From contig JAOQAA010000352.1 in the NCBI GenBank assembly GCA_025963815.1, positions 1 to 10,669 of the forward strand: a stretch of 10,669 nt of DNA. Direction: 5' to 3'. The DNA comes from Capsulimonas sp. (GTDB taxonomy: Bacteria > Armatimonadota > Armatimonadia > Armatimonadales > Capsulimonadaceae). This document shows, piece by piece, positions 1 through 5,952 of this stretch. A program made the position numbers and the translations under genes. Numbering within the stretch: position 1 is the first letter of the stretch; each line of letters opens with the position of its first letter. A model generated the notes under the pieces. The model had not been told where the DNA came from, made no database searches, and was given only the letters and a program-made list of their open reading frames with translations.

Positions 1-2
1 TG

Positions 3-227
3 AACAACGCGCTGTTCATGGTGATTCTGGTCTCGGTTGTGGTGTACTTCTTCTTTGCGTTCGAGCAAAAAAACAAGGCTGTCCAGGGGACAGCCCGTTT
101 TGGCCGATTCATTCTGATGTTCGCCTTTGGAGCCATCTTCGGCTCGACGATCATGACACGCATGGCGCTGCTGATCGATCGAATGTACTTCCTCTTCGTC
201 GAGTGGCTGCGGCTTGCGCCGCCATAG
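3..227 (+). CDS. C-terminal part of a multi-pass membrane protein (5' partial)
   Basis: The reading frame is open from the left edge of the window to a TAG stop at 225-227, so the true start lies outside. About 74 residues are visible. They hold two hydrophobic stretches: the first is rich in Val, Ile and Phe (LFMVILVSVVVYFFFAF), and the second is near GRFILMFAFGAIFGSTIM. A short basic/polar linker (EQKNK...) separates them. The tail ends in RLAPP. This looks like the last two membrane helices of an integral membrane protein. I recognise no family motif. The gene converges with the minus-strand zinc-ribbon gene, leaving only 15 bases between the stops, and no clear terminator hairpin is seen there. 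The membrane nature is fairly safe, but the function is unknown. Confidence 0.6.
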   Translation, partial: NNALFMVILVSVVVYFFFAFEQKNKAVQGTARFGRFILMFAFGAIFGSTIMTRMALLIDRMYFLFVEWLRLAPP

Positions 228-242
228 AGACTTACGCTAAGG

Positions 243-641
243 TCAGACGCCGAGCTCATTGGGCGGAAAGTGCTGCGCTTTGAGCTTGGCTTCGCGCTGC
301 GCCGCGCGGTCATCCCGCTCCGCCATGATACGCCGCCACCAGCCGCTGATGCGCGCGGTGAGGGCCTGCGCCGGACGGCGCTGGGAGACGACGCCGAAGT
401 CTCCGAGCGGCGCGTGGCGGTTCATGCCAATGTGCTGGGGCTCCACGCGCTCGTACTGGTCGTAAAGACGCTCCCAGGCGAGATGGATCATCGCCGGATC
501 GTTGTCGAAAGCGCCGCGCCATCCACAAGTAAAGCAATCGCTGTTCTTCATGTGGTTCAGCGCGCCGCACAGACAGCAGAGTTTGACATCCTTTTCCGTC
601 ACCTGCGGGCTGTAACCGCCCGTATTCCAAAGCATGCTCAT
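243..641 (-). CDS. small zinc-ribbon protein, function unknown
   Basis: This 132-residue protein has two Cys pairs, C22-x-x-C25-G and C36-x-x-C39-G-W, ten residues apart, the usual pattern of a treble-clef or zinc-ribbon metal site (CxxCG...CxxCGW). A third Cys (C23) lies inside the first pair. The rest is polar, with many Trp, Arg and Gln residues and a highly charged region near the C-terminus (MAERDDRAAQREAKLK) that is probably helical. There is no signal peptide or membrane segment, so it is expected to be cytoplasmic. The ATG start is supported by a purine-rich ribosome binding site (AGAGAGG) 7 bases upstream. It is divergent from ffh and convergent with the partial membrane protein gene. 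A nucleic-acid or protein-binding role is possible from the zinc ribbon, but I do not recognise a named family. Confidence 0.75.
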   Translation of the reverse strand: MSMLWNTGGYSPQVTEKDVKLCCLCGALNHMKNSDCFTCGWRGAFDNDPAMIHLAWERLYDQYERVEPQHIGMNRHAPLGDFGVVSQRRPAQALTARISGWWRRIMAERDDRAAQREAKLKAQHFPPNELGV

Positions 642-957
642 CGTTCGACCTCTCTAAGAAGAGAACGCGCCCTACTTCGGGCAGGTTCCACATGATCTTT
701 CTATACCCGGATTGAGTCCAAAAGTACCGGAACATACGGGTTGCCTACAAAAAAATTATCGTCCGCTCGTCCGCTTCTCTCTAGGGCTATTTTCAAGGAT
801 TTTTCTCTTTTTTTCGTTCTTTCTCCTGCTTCCGCTCGTTTCCGTCTCGCAGAACAACCGTTTCAGATGGTAAATACTTGTCTTGACACAGCGTCAGATT
901 TTCAAGTATACTGTTGCGAGTTTCTTCCGCCCAGTCGACCTTCCGAAGCTCGCTCTC
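642..957. other. divergent spacer with pyrimidine-rich tract
   Basis: This stretch between the zinc-ribbon gene and ffh holds no convincing gene. The ATG-initiated frame at 741-965 is low-complexity Ser/Phe/Arg sequence and overlaps the ffh promoter. Between 801 and 850 about 44 of 50 bases are C or T, including a run of seven T at 808-814. A perfect 8-base direct repeat CGTCCGCT lies at 760-767 and 768-775. The promoter for ffh sits at the right end (883-912). I looked for an SRP RNA with its conserved GGAAG-type loop, which would be fitting beside ffh, and did not see one. Confidence 0.6.
883..912 (+). promoter_or_regulatory. sigma-70-type promoter of ffh
   Basis: A perfect -35 hexamer TTGACA lies at 883-888 and a -10 hexamer TATACT (one mismatch to TATAAT) at 907-912, with an 18-base spacer. 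Transcription would start near 919, leaving a leader of about 39 bases before the ffh ATG at 958. This is the best promoter match noticed in the window. It probably drives ffh and perhaps rpsP-khpA. Confidence 0.75.
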
Positions 958-2373
958 ATGTTTGAAAGTCTGACAGATAAATTACAGGGCGTTTTCAAAC
1001 GTCTCCGCGGCAAATCATCGCTCAGCGAGCAAGACGTCAGCGACGCCATGCGGGAAGTGCGTCTCGTTCTTCTGGAAGCGGACGTCAACTTCAAGGTCGT
1101 GAAGGATTTCACGGCGCGCGTCCGGGAACGGGCCGTGGGCGAGCAGATCCTGGAAGGACTGAACGCCCCGCAGCAAGTCGTCAAAATCGTCAGTGAAGAG
1201 CTTACGGCGCTGCTCGGTGGTGAGCAAGCGCCTTTGACGTTCTCACATCAATCGCCAACAGTGATCATGTTGTGCGGATTGCAGGGCGCCGGTAAGACGA
1301 CGCACGCGGGCAAGCTGGCCCATATGCTGCGCAAGCAGGGACGCAATCCCTTACTAGCGGCAGGCGACATTTATCGGCCCGCCGCGATCAAGCAGCTCGA
1401 AGTCGTCGGCGAGCAGGTCAAAACACCCGTCTTCACGATGGGGGACCAAGTGGACCCCGCGCAGATCGCGAAGGCCGCGGTCGATTGGGCGCAGCGCCAT
1501 GGCAACGATGTCGTGATCATCGACACGGCTGGACGGCTGCAAATCGATGAAGCGCTGATGGATGAGCTGAAGCGCGTCAAGGCGACGGCGCGGCCGCATG
1601 AGATTTTGCTCGTCGTAGACGCCATGACTGGCCAGGAAGCCGTCAACGTTGCGAAGGGTTTTAATGACGCGCTGGAGATCGACGGCGTCATCCTGACGAA
1701 GCTGGACGGTGACGCTCGCGGCGGCGCCGCCCTCTCGGTCAAGACAGTCGTCGGCAAGCCCATCAAGTTCGTCGGCGTCGGCGAGAAGATGGACGCGCTC
1801 GAAATCTTCTATCCGGATCGCATGGTTTCGCGCATTCTAGGAATGGGTGATGTCATGACGCTGATCGAGCGGGCGGAAGCCGCGATCGATCAGCAAAAGG
1901 CTGCGGAGTTCGAAAAGAAGCTACGCGCCAACAAATTTGATTTCGAGGACTACCTCGAACAGATGCAGCAGATGCGCAAACTGGGACCGCTGGATCAGAT
2001 CCTGGGAATGATCCCGGGACTGAGCGGCGCCATCAAGCCGCAGGGCATGGAGATGAACGAAAAACATCTCGGTCAGGTGGAGGCGATCATTCGCTCTATG
2101 ACGTCTCACGAACGGCGTGAGCCCAGTTTGATTAATGGAAGCCGCCGGCGGCGTATTGCGGCGGGCAGCGGAACATCGATTCAAGATGTGAACCGATTGC
2201 TCACGCAGTTCGAGCAGATGAAGAAGCTCATGCGCGGCCTGACGGGAAAAGATCTCGGCGCAATGCCCGGGATGCCGGGAATGCCCGGTCAGGCCGGCAA
2301 GCATGCCGGCAGCAACAAAAAGAGCAAGCGAAAGTCCAATTCGCCCTTTAAATTTCCGTTTGGACGCCGTTAG
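958..2373 (+). CDS. ffh: signal recognition particle protein Ffh (SRP54 GTPase)
   Basis: Ffh binds SRP RNA and hydrophobic signal sequences emerging from the ribosome and delivers the complex to FtsY at the membrane. From the ATG at 958 it is 471 residues long. The N domain (about 1-85) starts MFESLTDKL. The GTPase domain follows, with P-loop GLQGAGKTT (107-115), DTAGR (189-193) and TKLDGDARGG (247-256). The Met-rich M domain runs from about 300 and carries the RNA-binding segment SRRRRIAAGSGTS (395-407). The tail has three MPG repeats and a basic end. The frame is open upstream to a TTG at 883, but that TTG is part of the promoter -35 box, so 958 is the start. The ribosome binding site before 958 is weak. 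The gene is intact, and rpsP follows 64 bases later. Confidence 0.97.
   Translation: MFESLTDKLQGVFKRLRGKSSLSEQDVSDAMREVRLVLLEADVNFKVVKDFTARVRERAVGEQILEGLNAPQQVVKIVSEELTALLGGEQAPLTFSHQSPTVIMLCGLQGAGKTTHAGKLAHMLRKQGRNPLLAAGDIYRPAAIKQLEVVGEQVKTPVFTMGDQVDPAQIAKAAVDWAQRHGNDVVIIDTAGRLQIDEALMDELKRVKATARPHEILLVVDAMTGQEAVNVAKGFNDALEIDGVILTKLDGDARGGAALSVKTVVGKPIKFVGVGEKMDALEIFYPDRMVSRILGMGDVMTLIERAEAAIDQQKAAEFEKKLRANKFDFEDYLEQMQQMRKLGPLDQILGMIPGLSGAIKPQGMEMNEKHLGQVEAIIRSMTSHERREPSLINGSRRRRIAAGSGTSIQDVNRLLTQFEQMKKLMRGLTGKDLGAMPGMPGMPGQAGKHAGSNKKSKRKSNSPFKFPFGRR
2263..2289 (+). repeat. three 9-base tandem repeats in the ffh tail
   Basis: Three successive units close to ATGCCCGGG (2263-2271, 2272-2280, 2281-2289) encode Met-Pro-Gly three times. 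Met/Gly/Pro-rich tails are common in Ffh. The near-identical DNA units could expand or contract by slippage without breaking the frame. Confidence 0.7.
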
Positions 2374-2387
2374 CTCCGTCATGGAGC
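2373..2387 (+). other. short hairpin right after ffh
   Basis: GCTCC-GTCAT-GGAGC forms a perfect 5-base-pair stem with a 5-base loop, beginning at the last base of the ffh stop codon. No T-run follows, so it is unlikely to be a terminator. It could be a processing or stability element, or chance. Transcription probably continues into rpsP. Confidence 0.3.
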
Positions 2388-2437
2388 GAGCGTCGGCCAA
2401 AAAGAATAAGAATCTGACGAAAGGAGAATAATCATCT

Positions 2438-2716
2438 ATGGCGGTAAAGATTCGGCTTCGCAGAATGGGCGCGAAGAAGCGGCCTTTTTATCGAGTGGTA
2501 GTTGCGGACAGCCGCGCAGCTCGTGACGGCCGGTTCATCGAGACCCTTGGCTACTTCAACCCGTGCGTCGAGCCTTCCGAAGTGAAGATCGACGGGGAGC
2601 GCGCGGTTTATTGGCTCAAGTGCGGCGCTCAGCCCACCGATACGGCGCAGGCTCTGCTCAAAAAGCAAGGCGTGTACGAGCTGATCTCGGGCGCGGCGAC
2701 AGCGGCGGCGGAGTAA
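2438..2716 (+). CDS. rpsP: 30S ribosomal protein bS16
   Basis: bS16 is a small-subunit ribosomal protein needed for 30S assembly. The 92-residue product starts [19 protein letters not shown] and continues [20 protein letters not shown], the family signature, followed by the conserved stretch [22 protein letters not shown] and [15 protein letters not shown]. The length fits the family, and the short Ala-rich end (SGAATAAAE) is variable in homologues. The ATG is preceded by a strong site AAGGAG (2421-2426), 11 bases upstream. Its place between ffh and khpA, ahead of rimM-trmD-rplS, is the conserved arrangement. Confidence 0.97.
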   Translation: MAVKIRLRRMGAKKRPFYRVVVADSRAARDGRFIETLGYFNPCVEPSEVKIDGERAVYWLKCGAQPTDTAQALLKKQGVYELISGAATAAAE

Positions 2717-2783
2717 AGGGGCGATTGTCTCTCACTCTCCTCACCGTCATTGTTGATCGAGATGCGCGACCTCGAGACGGTGT

Positions 2784-2797
2784 TGGCGCGCCAGGAG
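2784..2797 (+). promoter_or_regulatory. khpA ribosome binding site abutting a palindrome
   Basis: The perfect palindrome TGGCGCGCCA (2784-2793) runs directly into AGGAG (2793-2797). AGGAG lies 10 bases before GTG 2808 but 19 bases before the in-frame ATG at 2817, so it selects the GTG start. Pairing of the palindrome could affect access to the site only slightly, because it covers just its first base. Confidence 0.5.
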
Positions 2798-2807
2798 TTA
2801 ACAGTAA

Positions 2808-3038
2808 GTGAAATCAATGATCGAGTACCTCGTCAAAGAGCTAGTCGACGAGCCGGATCAGGTCGTCATTAACGAGTTACCTGGCGAGGAGTCGACGACG
2901 TACGAAGTACGCGTCGCTCCCGGCGATCTTGGCAAGGTTATCGGCAAGCAGGGCCGGATCGCGAATGCGCTCCGCACCGTGGCAAAGGCCGTTGCGATGA
3001 AAGACAAGAAAAAAGTCTACGTCGAGATCATTGCTTAG
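2808..3038 (+). CDS. khpA: KH-domain RNA-binding protein KhpA
   Basis: KhpA is a small KH-domain RNA-binding protein. In Gram-positive bacteria it works with KhpB (Jag/EloR) in RNA binding and cell elongation. The 76-residue product starts MKSMIEYLVKELVDEPDQV and has the KH loop GKQG at 46-49 within VIGKQGRIANALRTVAKA, then a closing strand KKVYVEII. The whole protein is one KH fold. The GTG start is chosen from the ribosome binding site spacing and because homologues begin MKELVEYLV-like. It lies 91 bases after rpsP, its usual partner in the cluster, and is followed by terminator-like hairpins. KhpB is not in this window. Confidence 0.93.
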   Translation: MKSMIEYLVKELVDEPDQVVINELPGEESTTYEVRVAPGDLGKVIGKQGRIANALRTVAKAVAMKDKKKVYVEIIA

Positions 3039-3055
3039 ACAGCTCCCGACGGCGC

Positions 3056-3088
3056 ATGCCCGCTCCGGTTTCGGCCGGGCGGGCATTT
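3056..3088 (+). terminator. intrinsic terminator-like hairpin after khpA
   Basis: ATGCCCGC (3056-3063) pairs perfectly with GCGGGCAT (3079-3086). An inner CCGG/CCGG helix can form after a bulged T. The stem is very GC-rich and is followed by a short T-run (3086-3088). The T-run is weak, so termination may be partial. This would end part of the ffh-rpsP-khpA transcript. Confidence 0.55.
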
Positions 3089-3099
3089 CCCGTGTTTAC

Positions 3100-3111
3100 T
3101 GGGATATCCCA
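3100..3111. repeat. 12-base perfect palindrome before rimM
   Basis: TGGGATATCCCA is a perfect palindrome whose right end overlaps the left arm of the next hairpin (3110-3130). It could be an operator for a dimeric regulator or an alternative RNA fold, but nothing else supports either role. Confidence 0.35.
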
Positions 3112-3134
3112 CCCCGTAGTGTTACGGGTGTTTT
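3110..3134 (+). terminator. second hairpin with T-run upstream of rimM
   Basis: CACCCCGTA (3110-3118) pairs with TACGGGTG (3123-3130), giving eight base pairs with one bulged C and a GTGT loop, followed directly by TTTT (3131-3134). It ends 24 bases before the rimM ATG. It could be a second terminator or an attenuator that lowers rimM-trmD transcription. Confidence 0.5.
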
Positions 3135-3158
3135 CCAATTTGAATTGAAACGATATTT

Positions 3159-3719
3159 ATGACGATCGATCAGACTGAGAATACGGCGACGGCCGAAGAT
3201 TTTTCCGTGATGGCGGCGCAGATCGCCGGCGCACACGGAGTGAGCGGCAACCTGCGGCTTCGGCTGATCGGGGCCAATCCCGAGGTGACCGCGCGCACGT
3301 TTCAGGCCGGTCAGATTGTTCTGCTGCGCAAAGAAGGTGACGGGGACGGACGCCAGCTGACGGTGCAGTCGGTGCGTAAGCAGTCCCAGCCGAAGGGCGC
3401 GTGGATCGCGCGCTTCAAAGAAGTGAACGACCGCAACGAAGCCGAAGCGCTCTTTGGACATGCGATCTATATCCGTGAGACCGAGCGCCCCAGCCTGCCC
3501 GAAGGCGAGTTCTATGTCGATCAGTTGATCGGCCTGAAGATCGTCACCGACGCCGGACGCGACCTCGGTCGCCTGAACGACGTATTGAACACGCCGGCGA
3601 ATGACGTTTATGTCACCGACAAAAACGCGCTGATCCCAGCCGTCTCCGAGTTCGTGCTGAGCGTGGACGTTCCCGGCGGCCTCATCACCGTGCGCGATGT
3701 GCCCGGCCTCTTGGATTAA
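3159..3719 (+). CDS. rimM: ribosome maturation factor RimM
   Basis: RimM binds uS19 and assists late 30S assembly and 16S rRNA processing. The 186-residue product has an N-terminal RimM domain with the signature IAGAHGVSGNLRLR (GAHG at 24-27) and WIARFKEVNDRNEAEAL..IYI. A C-terminal PRC-barrel follows from about residue 117: EFYVDQLIGL, NTPANDVYV, ALIPAVSEFV, and it ends VPGLLD. The first 18 residues are polar and poorly typical. An alternative ATG at 3210 (Met18) exists, but neither start has a visible ribosome binding site; I keep the longer form. Two hairpins lie just upstream. trmD begins 6 bases after the stop. The weak start fits the low output of RimM relative to ribosomal proteins known for the E. 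coli trmD operon. Confidence 0.95.
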   Translation: MTIDQTENTATAEDFSVMAAQIAGAHGVSGNLRLRLIGANPEVTARTFQAGQIVLLRKEGDGDGRQLTVQSVRKQSQPKGAWIARFKEVNDRNEAEALFGHAIYIRETERPSLPEGEFYVDQLIGLKIVTDAGRDLGRLNDVLNTPANDVYVTDKNALIPAVSEFVLSVDVPGGLITVRDVPGLLD

Positions 3720-3725
3720 GATGTC

Positions 3726-4490
3726 TTGAAGATCGATGTTATCACGATTTTCCCGGAGATGATTCGGTCGGGGCTTTCGCACAGTATAATAAAACGGGCT
3801 CAGGAAGCCGGCCGCGTTGAAGTGGCCGCACATGATCCGCGCGATCACACGACGGACCGCCACCGCAGCACCGACGACACGCCTTACGGCGGTGGCGCGG
3901 GCATGGTGATGCGTCCAGGACCGATCTTCGCGGCCGTGGAAAGTTTAGAGCCGCCCCCAGATGCCCGGATCGTCATGCTGACCCCGCAGGGGAAAACGCT
4001 GACACAGGCGATGGCGCATGAATTCGCGCAGGCGTCGCACTTGATCTTGCTGTGCGGCCACTACGAAGGCTTTGACGAGCGGGTGCGCGAGCACCTGGCG
4101 ACCGATGAAATCTCCATCGGCGATTATGTTTTGACCGGCGGCGAGCTGCCGGCCCTGGTGCTGATCGACGCCGTGGTGCGCCTCCTTCCCGGAGTTCTGG
4201 GAAGTGAAGAGTCGGCGGCGGGCGACACGTTCAGCGACGGCCTGCTCGAATATCCGCAATATACGCGTCCTCCCGATTTTCGGGGATGGACGATCCCAGA
4301 AGTTCTGCTCTCCGGCAACCATGCCGCGATCGCCAACTGGCGACGCAAGGAGCAGTTCCGCCGCACGCAAGCGCGTCGGCCCGACCTCTGGTCGGCATTC
4401 CAGCCGTCCAAGTCAGACCTGAAACTGATCAAACAGCTTTCAGAGGAAATTCCTTCTCCGTCCGCGGGGGAGAGTTCTGAGGAGAACTAG
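3726..4490 (+). CDS. trmD: tRNA (guanine-N1-)-methyltransferase TrmD
   Basis: TrmD transfers methyl from S-adenosylmethionine to N1 of G37 in tRNAs, which prevents frameshifting. The 254-residue product is a SPOUT trefoil-knot enzyme starting MKIDVITIFPEM. The knot and cofactor loops are seen as CGHYEGFDERV (from C110) and GDYVLTGGELP (D133 region). The conserved R152 precedes LLPGVLG. The catalytic Asp is probably D171 in FSDGLLEYPQYTRP, matching Asp169 of the classical enzymes. The start is TTG, because no in-frame ATG gives the family N-terminus and MKIDV is canonical. Only a weak GGA-type site precedes it. The C-terminus ends in an acidic Ser/Glu-rich tail. rplS starts 3 bases after the stop. 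Confidence 0.96.
   Translation: MKIDVITIFPEMIRSGLSHSIIKRAQEAGRVEVAAHDPRDHTTDRHRSTDDTPYGGGAGMVMRPGPIFAAVESLEPPPDARIVMLTPQGKTLTQAMAHEFAQASHLILLCGHYEGFDERVREHLATDEISIGDYVLTGGELPALVLIDAVVRLLPGVLGSEESAAGDTFSDGLLEYPQYTRPPDFRGWTIPEVLLSGNHAAIANWRRKEQFRRTQARRPDLWSAFQPSKSDLKLIKQLSEEIPSPSAGESSEEN
4473..4488 (+). promoter_or_regulatory. hairpin presenting the rplS ribosome binding site
   Basis: AGTTCT (4473-4478) and AGAACT (4483-4488) form a perfect 6-base-pair stem around the loop GAGG. The Shine-Dalgarno sequence GAGGAG (4479-4484) is therefore in the loop and the first stem bases, 9 bases before the rplS ATG. The trmD stop overlaps the right arm, so ribosomes finishing trmD would open the structure. 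Confidence 0.5.
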
Positions 4491-4493
4491 ACC

Positions 4494-4844
4494 ATGCATC
4501 CATTGATCCAAGAGATTGAGAACGCTCAGAAAAAAGAGTCCGTTCCGCAGTTCGGCCCCGGAGACACCGTTCGCGTCCACGTGAAGGTTATCGAAGGCGG
4601 CAAAGAGCGCACCCAGATTTTCGAAGGCGTCGTGATCGGCAACAAGGAAGGCTCCTCGCGCGCCTCATTCCTGGTGCGCAAGATCAGCAACGGCTTCGGC
4701 GTCGAGCGCTCGTTCCTGCTGCATTCGCCGCGCGTCGAGAAGATCGAAGTCACTCGCCGCGGTCTGGTTCGTCGCGCCAAGCTTTACTACCTGCGTGGTA
4801 AGGTCGGCAAGGCGGCCCGCATCAAGGAGAAGCGAACCTTCTAG
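4494..4844 (+). CDS. rplS: 50S ribosomal protein bL19
   Basis: bL19 lies at the 30S-50S interface. The 116-residue product begins [12 protein letters not shown] and has the family core [45 protein letters not shown] and [18 protein letters not shown], followed by the basic [21 protein letters not shown] end. The length is typical. A good site GAGGAG lies 9 bases upstream within a small hairpin. It is the last gene before a strong terminator and follows trmD by 3 bases, as in the classic rpsP-rimM-trmD-rplS operon. Confidence 0.97.
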   Translation: MHPLIQEIENAQKKESVPQFGPGDTVRVHVKVIEGGKERTQIFEGVVIGNKEGSSRASFLVRKISNGFGVERSFLLHSPRVEKIEVTRRGLVRRAKLYYLRGKVGKAARIKEKRTF

Positions 4845-4852
4845 CTCGGATC

Positions 4853-4891
4853 GAAAGCCGCCGGCGCCGTCGGCGGCTTTCTTTCGTTTTT
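4853..4891 (+). terminator. strong intrinsic terminator after rplS
   Basis: GAAAGCCGCCG (4853-4863) pairs perfectly over 11 bases with CGGCGGCTTTC (4871-4881) around a 7-base loop. It is followed by TTTCG and a five-T run (4887-4891). This is a textbook Rho-independent terminator just 9 bases after the rplS stop. Confidence 0.9.
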
Positions 4892-4918
4892 GGAGCGCCG
4901 GCGCTCCGACCTATTTTT
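4892..4918 (+). terminator. second palindrome with T-run, tandem to the rplS terminator
   Basis: GGAGCGCCGGCGCTCC (4892-4907) is a perfect 16-base palindrome. As RNA it folds with six base pairs and a CCGG loop. A run of five T follows at 4914-4918 after a 6-base gap. It could be a backup terminator, a protein-binding site or the leader of lepB. Confidence 0.5.
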
Positions 4919-4934
4919 CACGGAAAGTCCCGCA

Positions 4935-5948
4935 TTGCCGACATCGAATATCACCGAGACGCTGGCGAATCTCAGCATTGTCTGGATCCTGGTTTTGATT
5001 GCGGGCGCGACAGTTTTGCGGCTCGTCCTCGTCCGCAGCGCAAGCGCCCTTGCCCGCTCCGCCGCCGAGTTTCTTGAGTCCGGCGTCATCGCCATCGCCC
5101 TTGTCTTCCTGATCCTTCGCCCGTTCATCGTTCAGGCCTATTTCATCCCATCCCCCTCCATGGAACCGACCCTGCTGGGCGAAAATGGCTCCGGCGATCG
5201 TATTCTCGTCAACAAGCTTGATTACCGTCTGCGGTCACCGCAGCGCGACAACGTCGTGGTCTTCATTCCACCGGCCGCCGCAACCGAAGGCTCCCCCAAC
5301 GAACCGTCTGGAGCGCCGATCAATTACATCAAACGATTGATTGGACTGCCAGGTGATGTCCTGCAGACGACGGCGGGGAGAGTGTACATCAACGGCATGC
5401 CTTACACGCATACGAACATCCGCGATAAATTTGCGCTTGTGGGCTTGTTTGGCGAGGAGATGAAGGAGCGCGTGCAGTTGGAGCCGCAATACGATACTCA
5501 GGCAAGCTACCATGTTCGCTTCCGGCCGGATGCCGTGCTGATCAATGGAGTTCCAGTCCCGAAGTCGCGCATCGGCGAAATCGTGACGGGATTCCCCGGC
5601 GCCTCCGTACGGATCGAGCCTGGGGTGACGCGCCGCAACGGCATCCGTATCGACGAGCCGTTCACCGCCGAAGACCCAGATTACGATCTACAGATCTCGG
5701 ATGGAAAATCGCTCAAGCGCGACGGTCAGAACTGCCGCTTGGACGGAGACGAGATTTCGCCGGAAAAGTATGATCTCCTGAGCGCTTCTCCAGCGGAACG
5801 CATTCCTTCTGGACATTTCTTTATGATGGGCGACAACCGAAACGACAGCAAAGACAGCACCGAATGGGGACCACTGGAAGCCAATCGTGTGGTTGGCAAA
5901 GCGCAATTCATCTTCTGGCCGCTTCGTCGGATGCGCGCGATCCAATAA
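4935..5948 (+). CDS. lepB: signal peptidase I (LepB), with a large inserted segment
   Basis: Signal peptidase I cleaves signal peptides from exported proteins at the outer face of the cytoplasmic membrane. From a TTG at 4935 it has 337 residues. Two N-terminal membrane helices (about 13-33 and 50-70) precede box [11 protein letters not shown], with nucleophile S75. The general base is K133 in [11 protein letters not shown]. Box [12 protein letters not shown], has its GDNR at 299-302. Between the strand VYINGMPY (150-157) and [10 protein letters not shown] (from 241), adjacent in ordinary homologues, lie about 85 extra residues including a second VLINGV motif (201-206). The frame is open back to TTG 4890, but that lies inside the terminator. 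GGAAAG sits 7 bases before 4935. rnhB follows after 4 bases. Confidence 0.93.
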   Translation: MPTSNITETLANLSIVWILVLIAGATVLRLVLVRSASALARSAAEFLESGVIAIALVFLILRPFIVQAYFIPSPSMEPTLLGENGSGDRILVNKLDYRLRSPQRDNVVVFIPPAAATEGSPNEPSGAPINYIKRLIGLPGDVLQTTAGRVYINGMPYTHTNIRDKFALVGLFGEEMKERVQLEPQYDTQASYHVRFRPDAVLINGVPVPKSRIGEIVTGFPGASVRIEPGVTRRNGIRIDEPFTAEDPDYDLQISDGKSLKRDGQNCRLDGDEISPEKYDLLSASPAERIPSGHFFMMGDNRNDSKDSTEWGPLEANRVVGKAQFIFWPLRRMRAIQ

Positions 5949-5952
5949 AATT

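Noticed and set aside
883..957. TTG-initiated 25-residue extension of Ffh
   Set aside because: The TTG is the first three bases of the TTGACA promoter box and the extension also contains the -10 box; the family N-terminus begins at 958.
642..957. SRP RNA gene next to ffh
   Set aside because: The conserved tetraloop region with GGAAG and its asymmetric loop is not visible on either strand.
741..965. 74-codon open frame upstream of ffh
   Set aside because: It has no ribosome binding site, has biased Ser/Arg/Phe composition caused by the pyrimidine tract, and overlaps the ffh promoter.
3096..3863. 255-codon open frame on the minus strand
   Set aside because: It lies opposite rimM and the start of trmD and spans both upstream hairpins; the composition is that of an antisense shadow.
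4890..4934. TTG-initiated 15-residue extension of LepB
   Set aside because: It starts in the T-run of the rplS terminator and runs through the 16-base palindrome; no ribosome binding site is available there.
5887..5952. ATG-initiated extension of RNase HII inside lepB
   Set aside because: It overlaps the conserved C-terminus of lepB and adds residues not found in the family; ATG 5953 fits.
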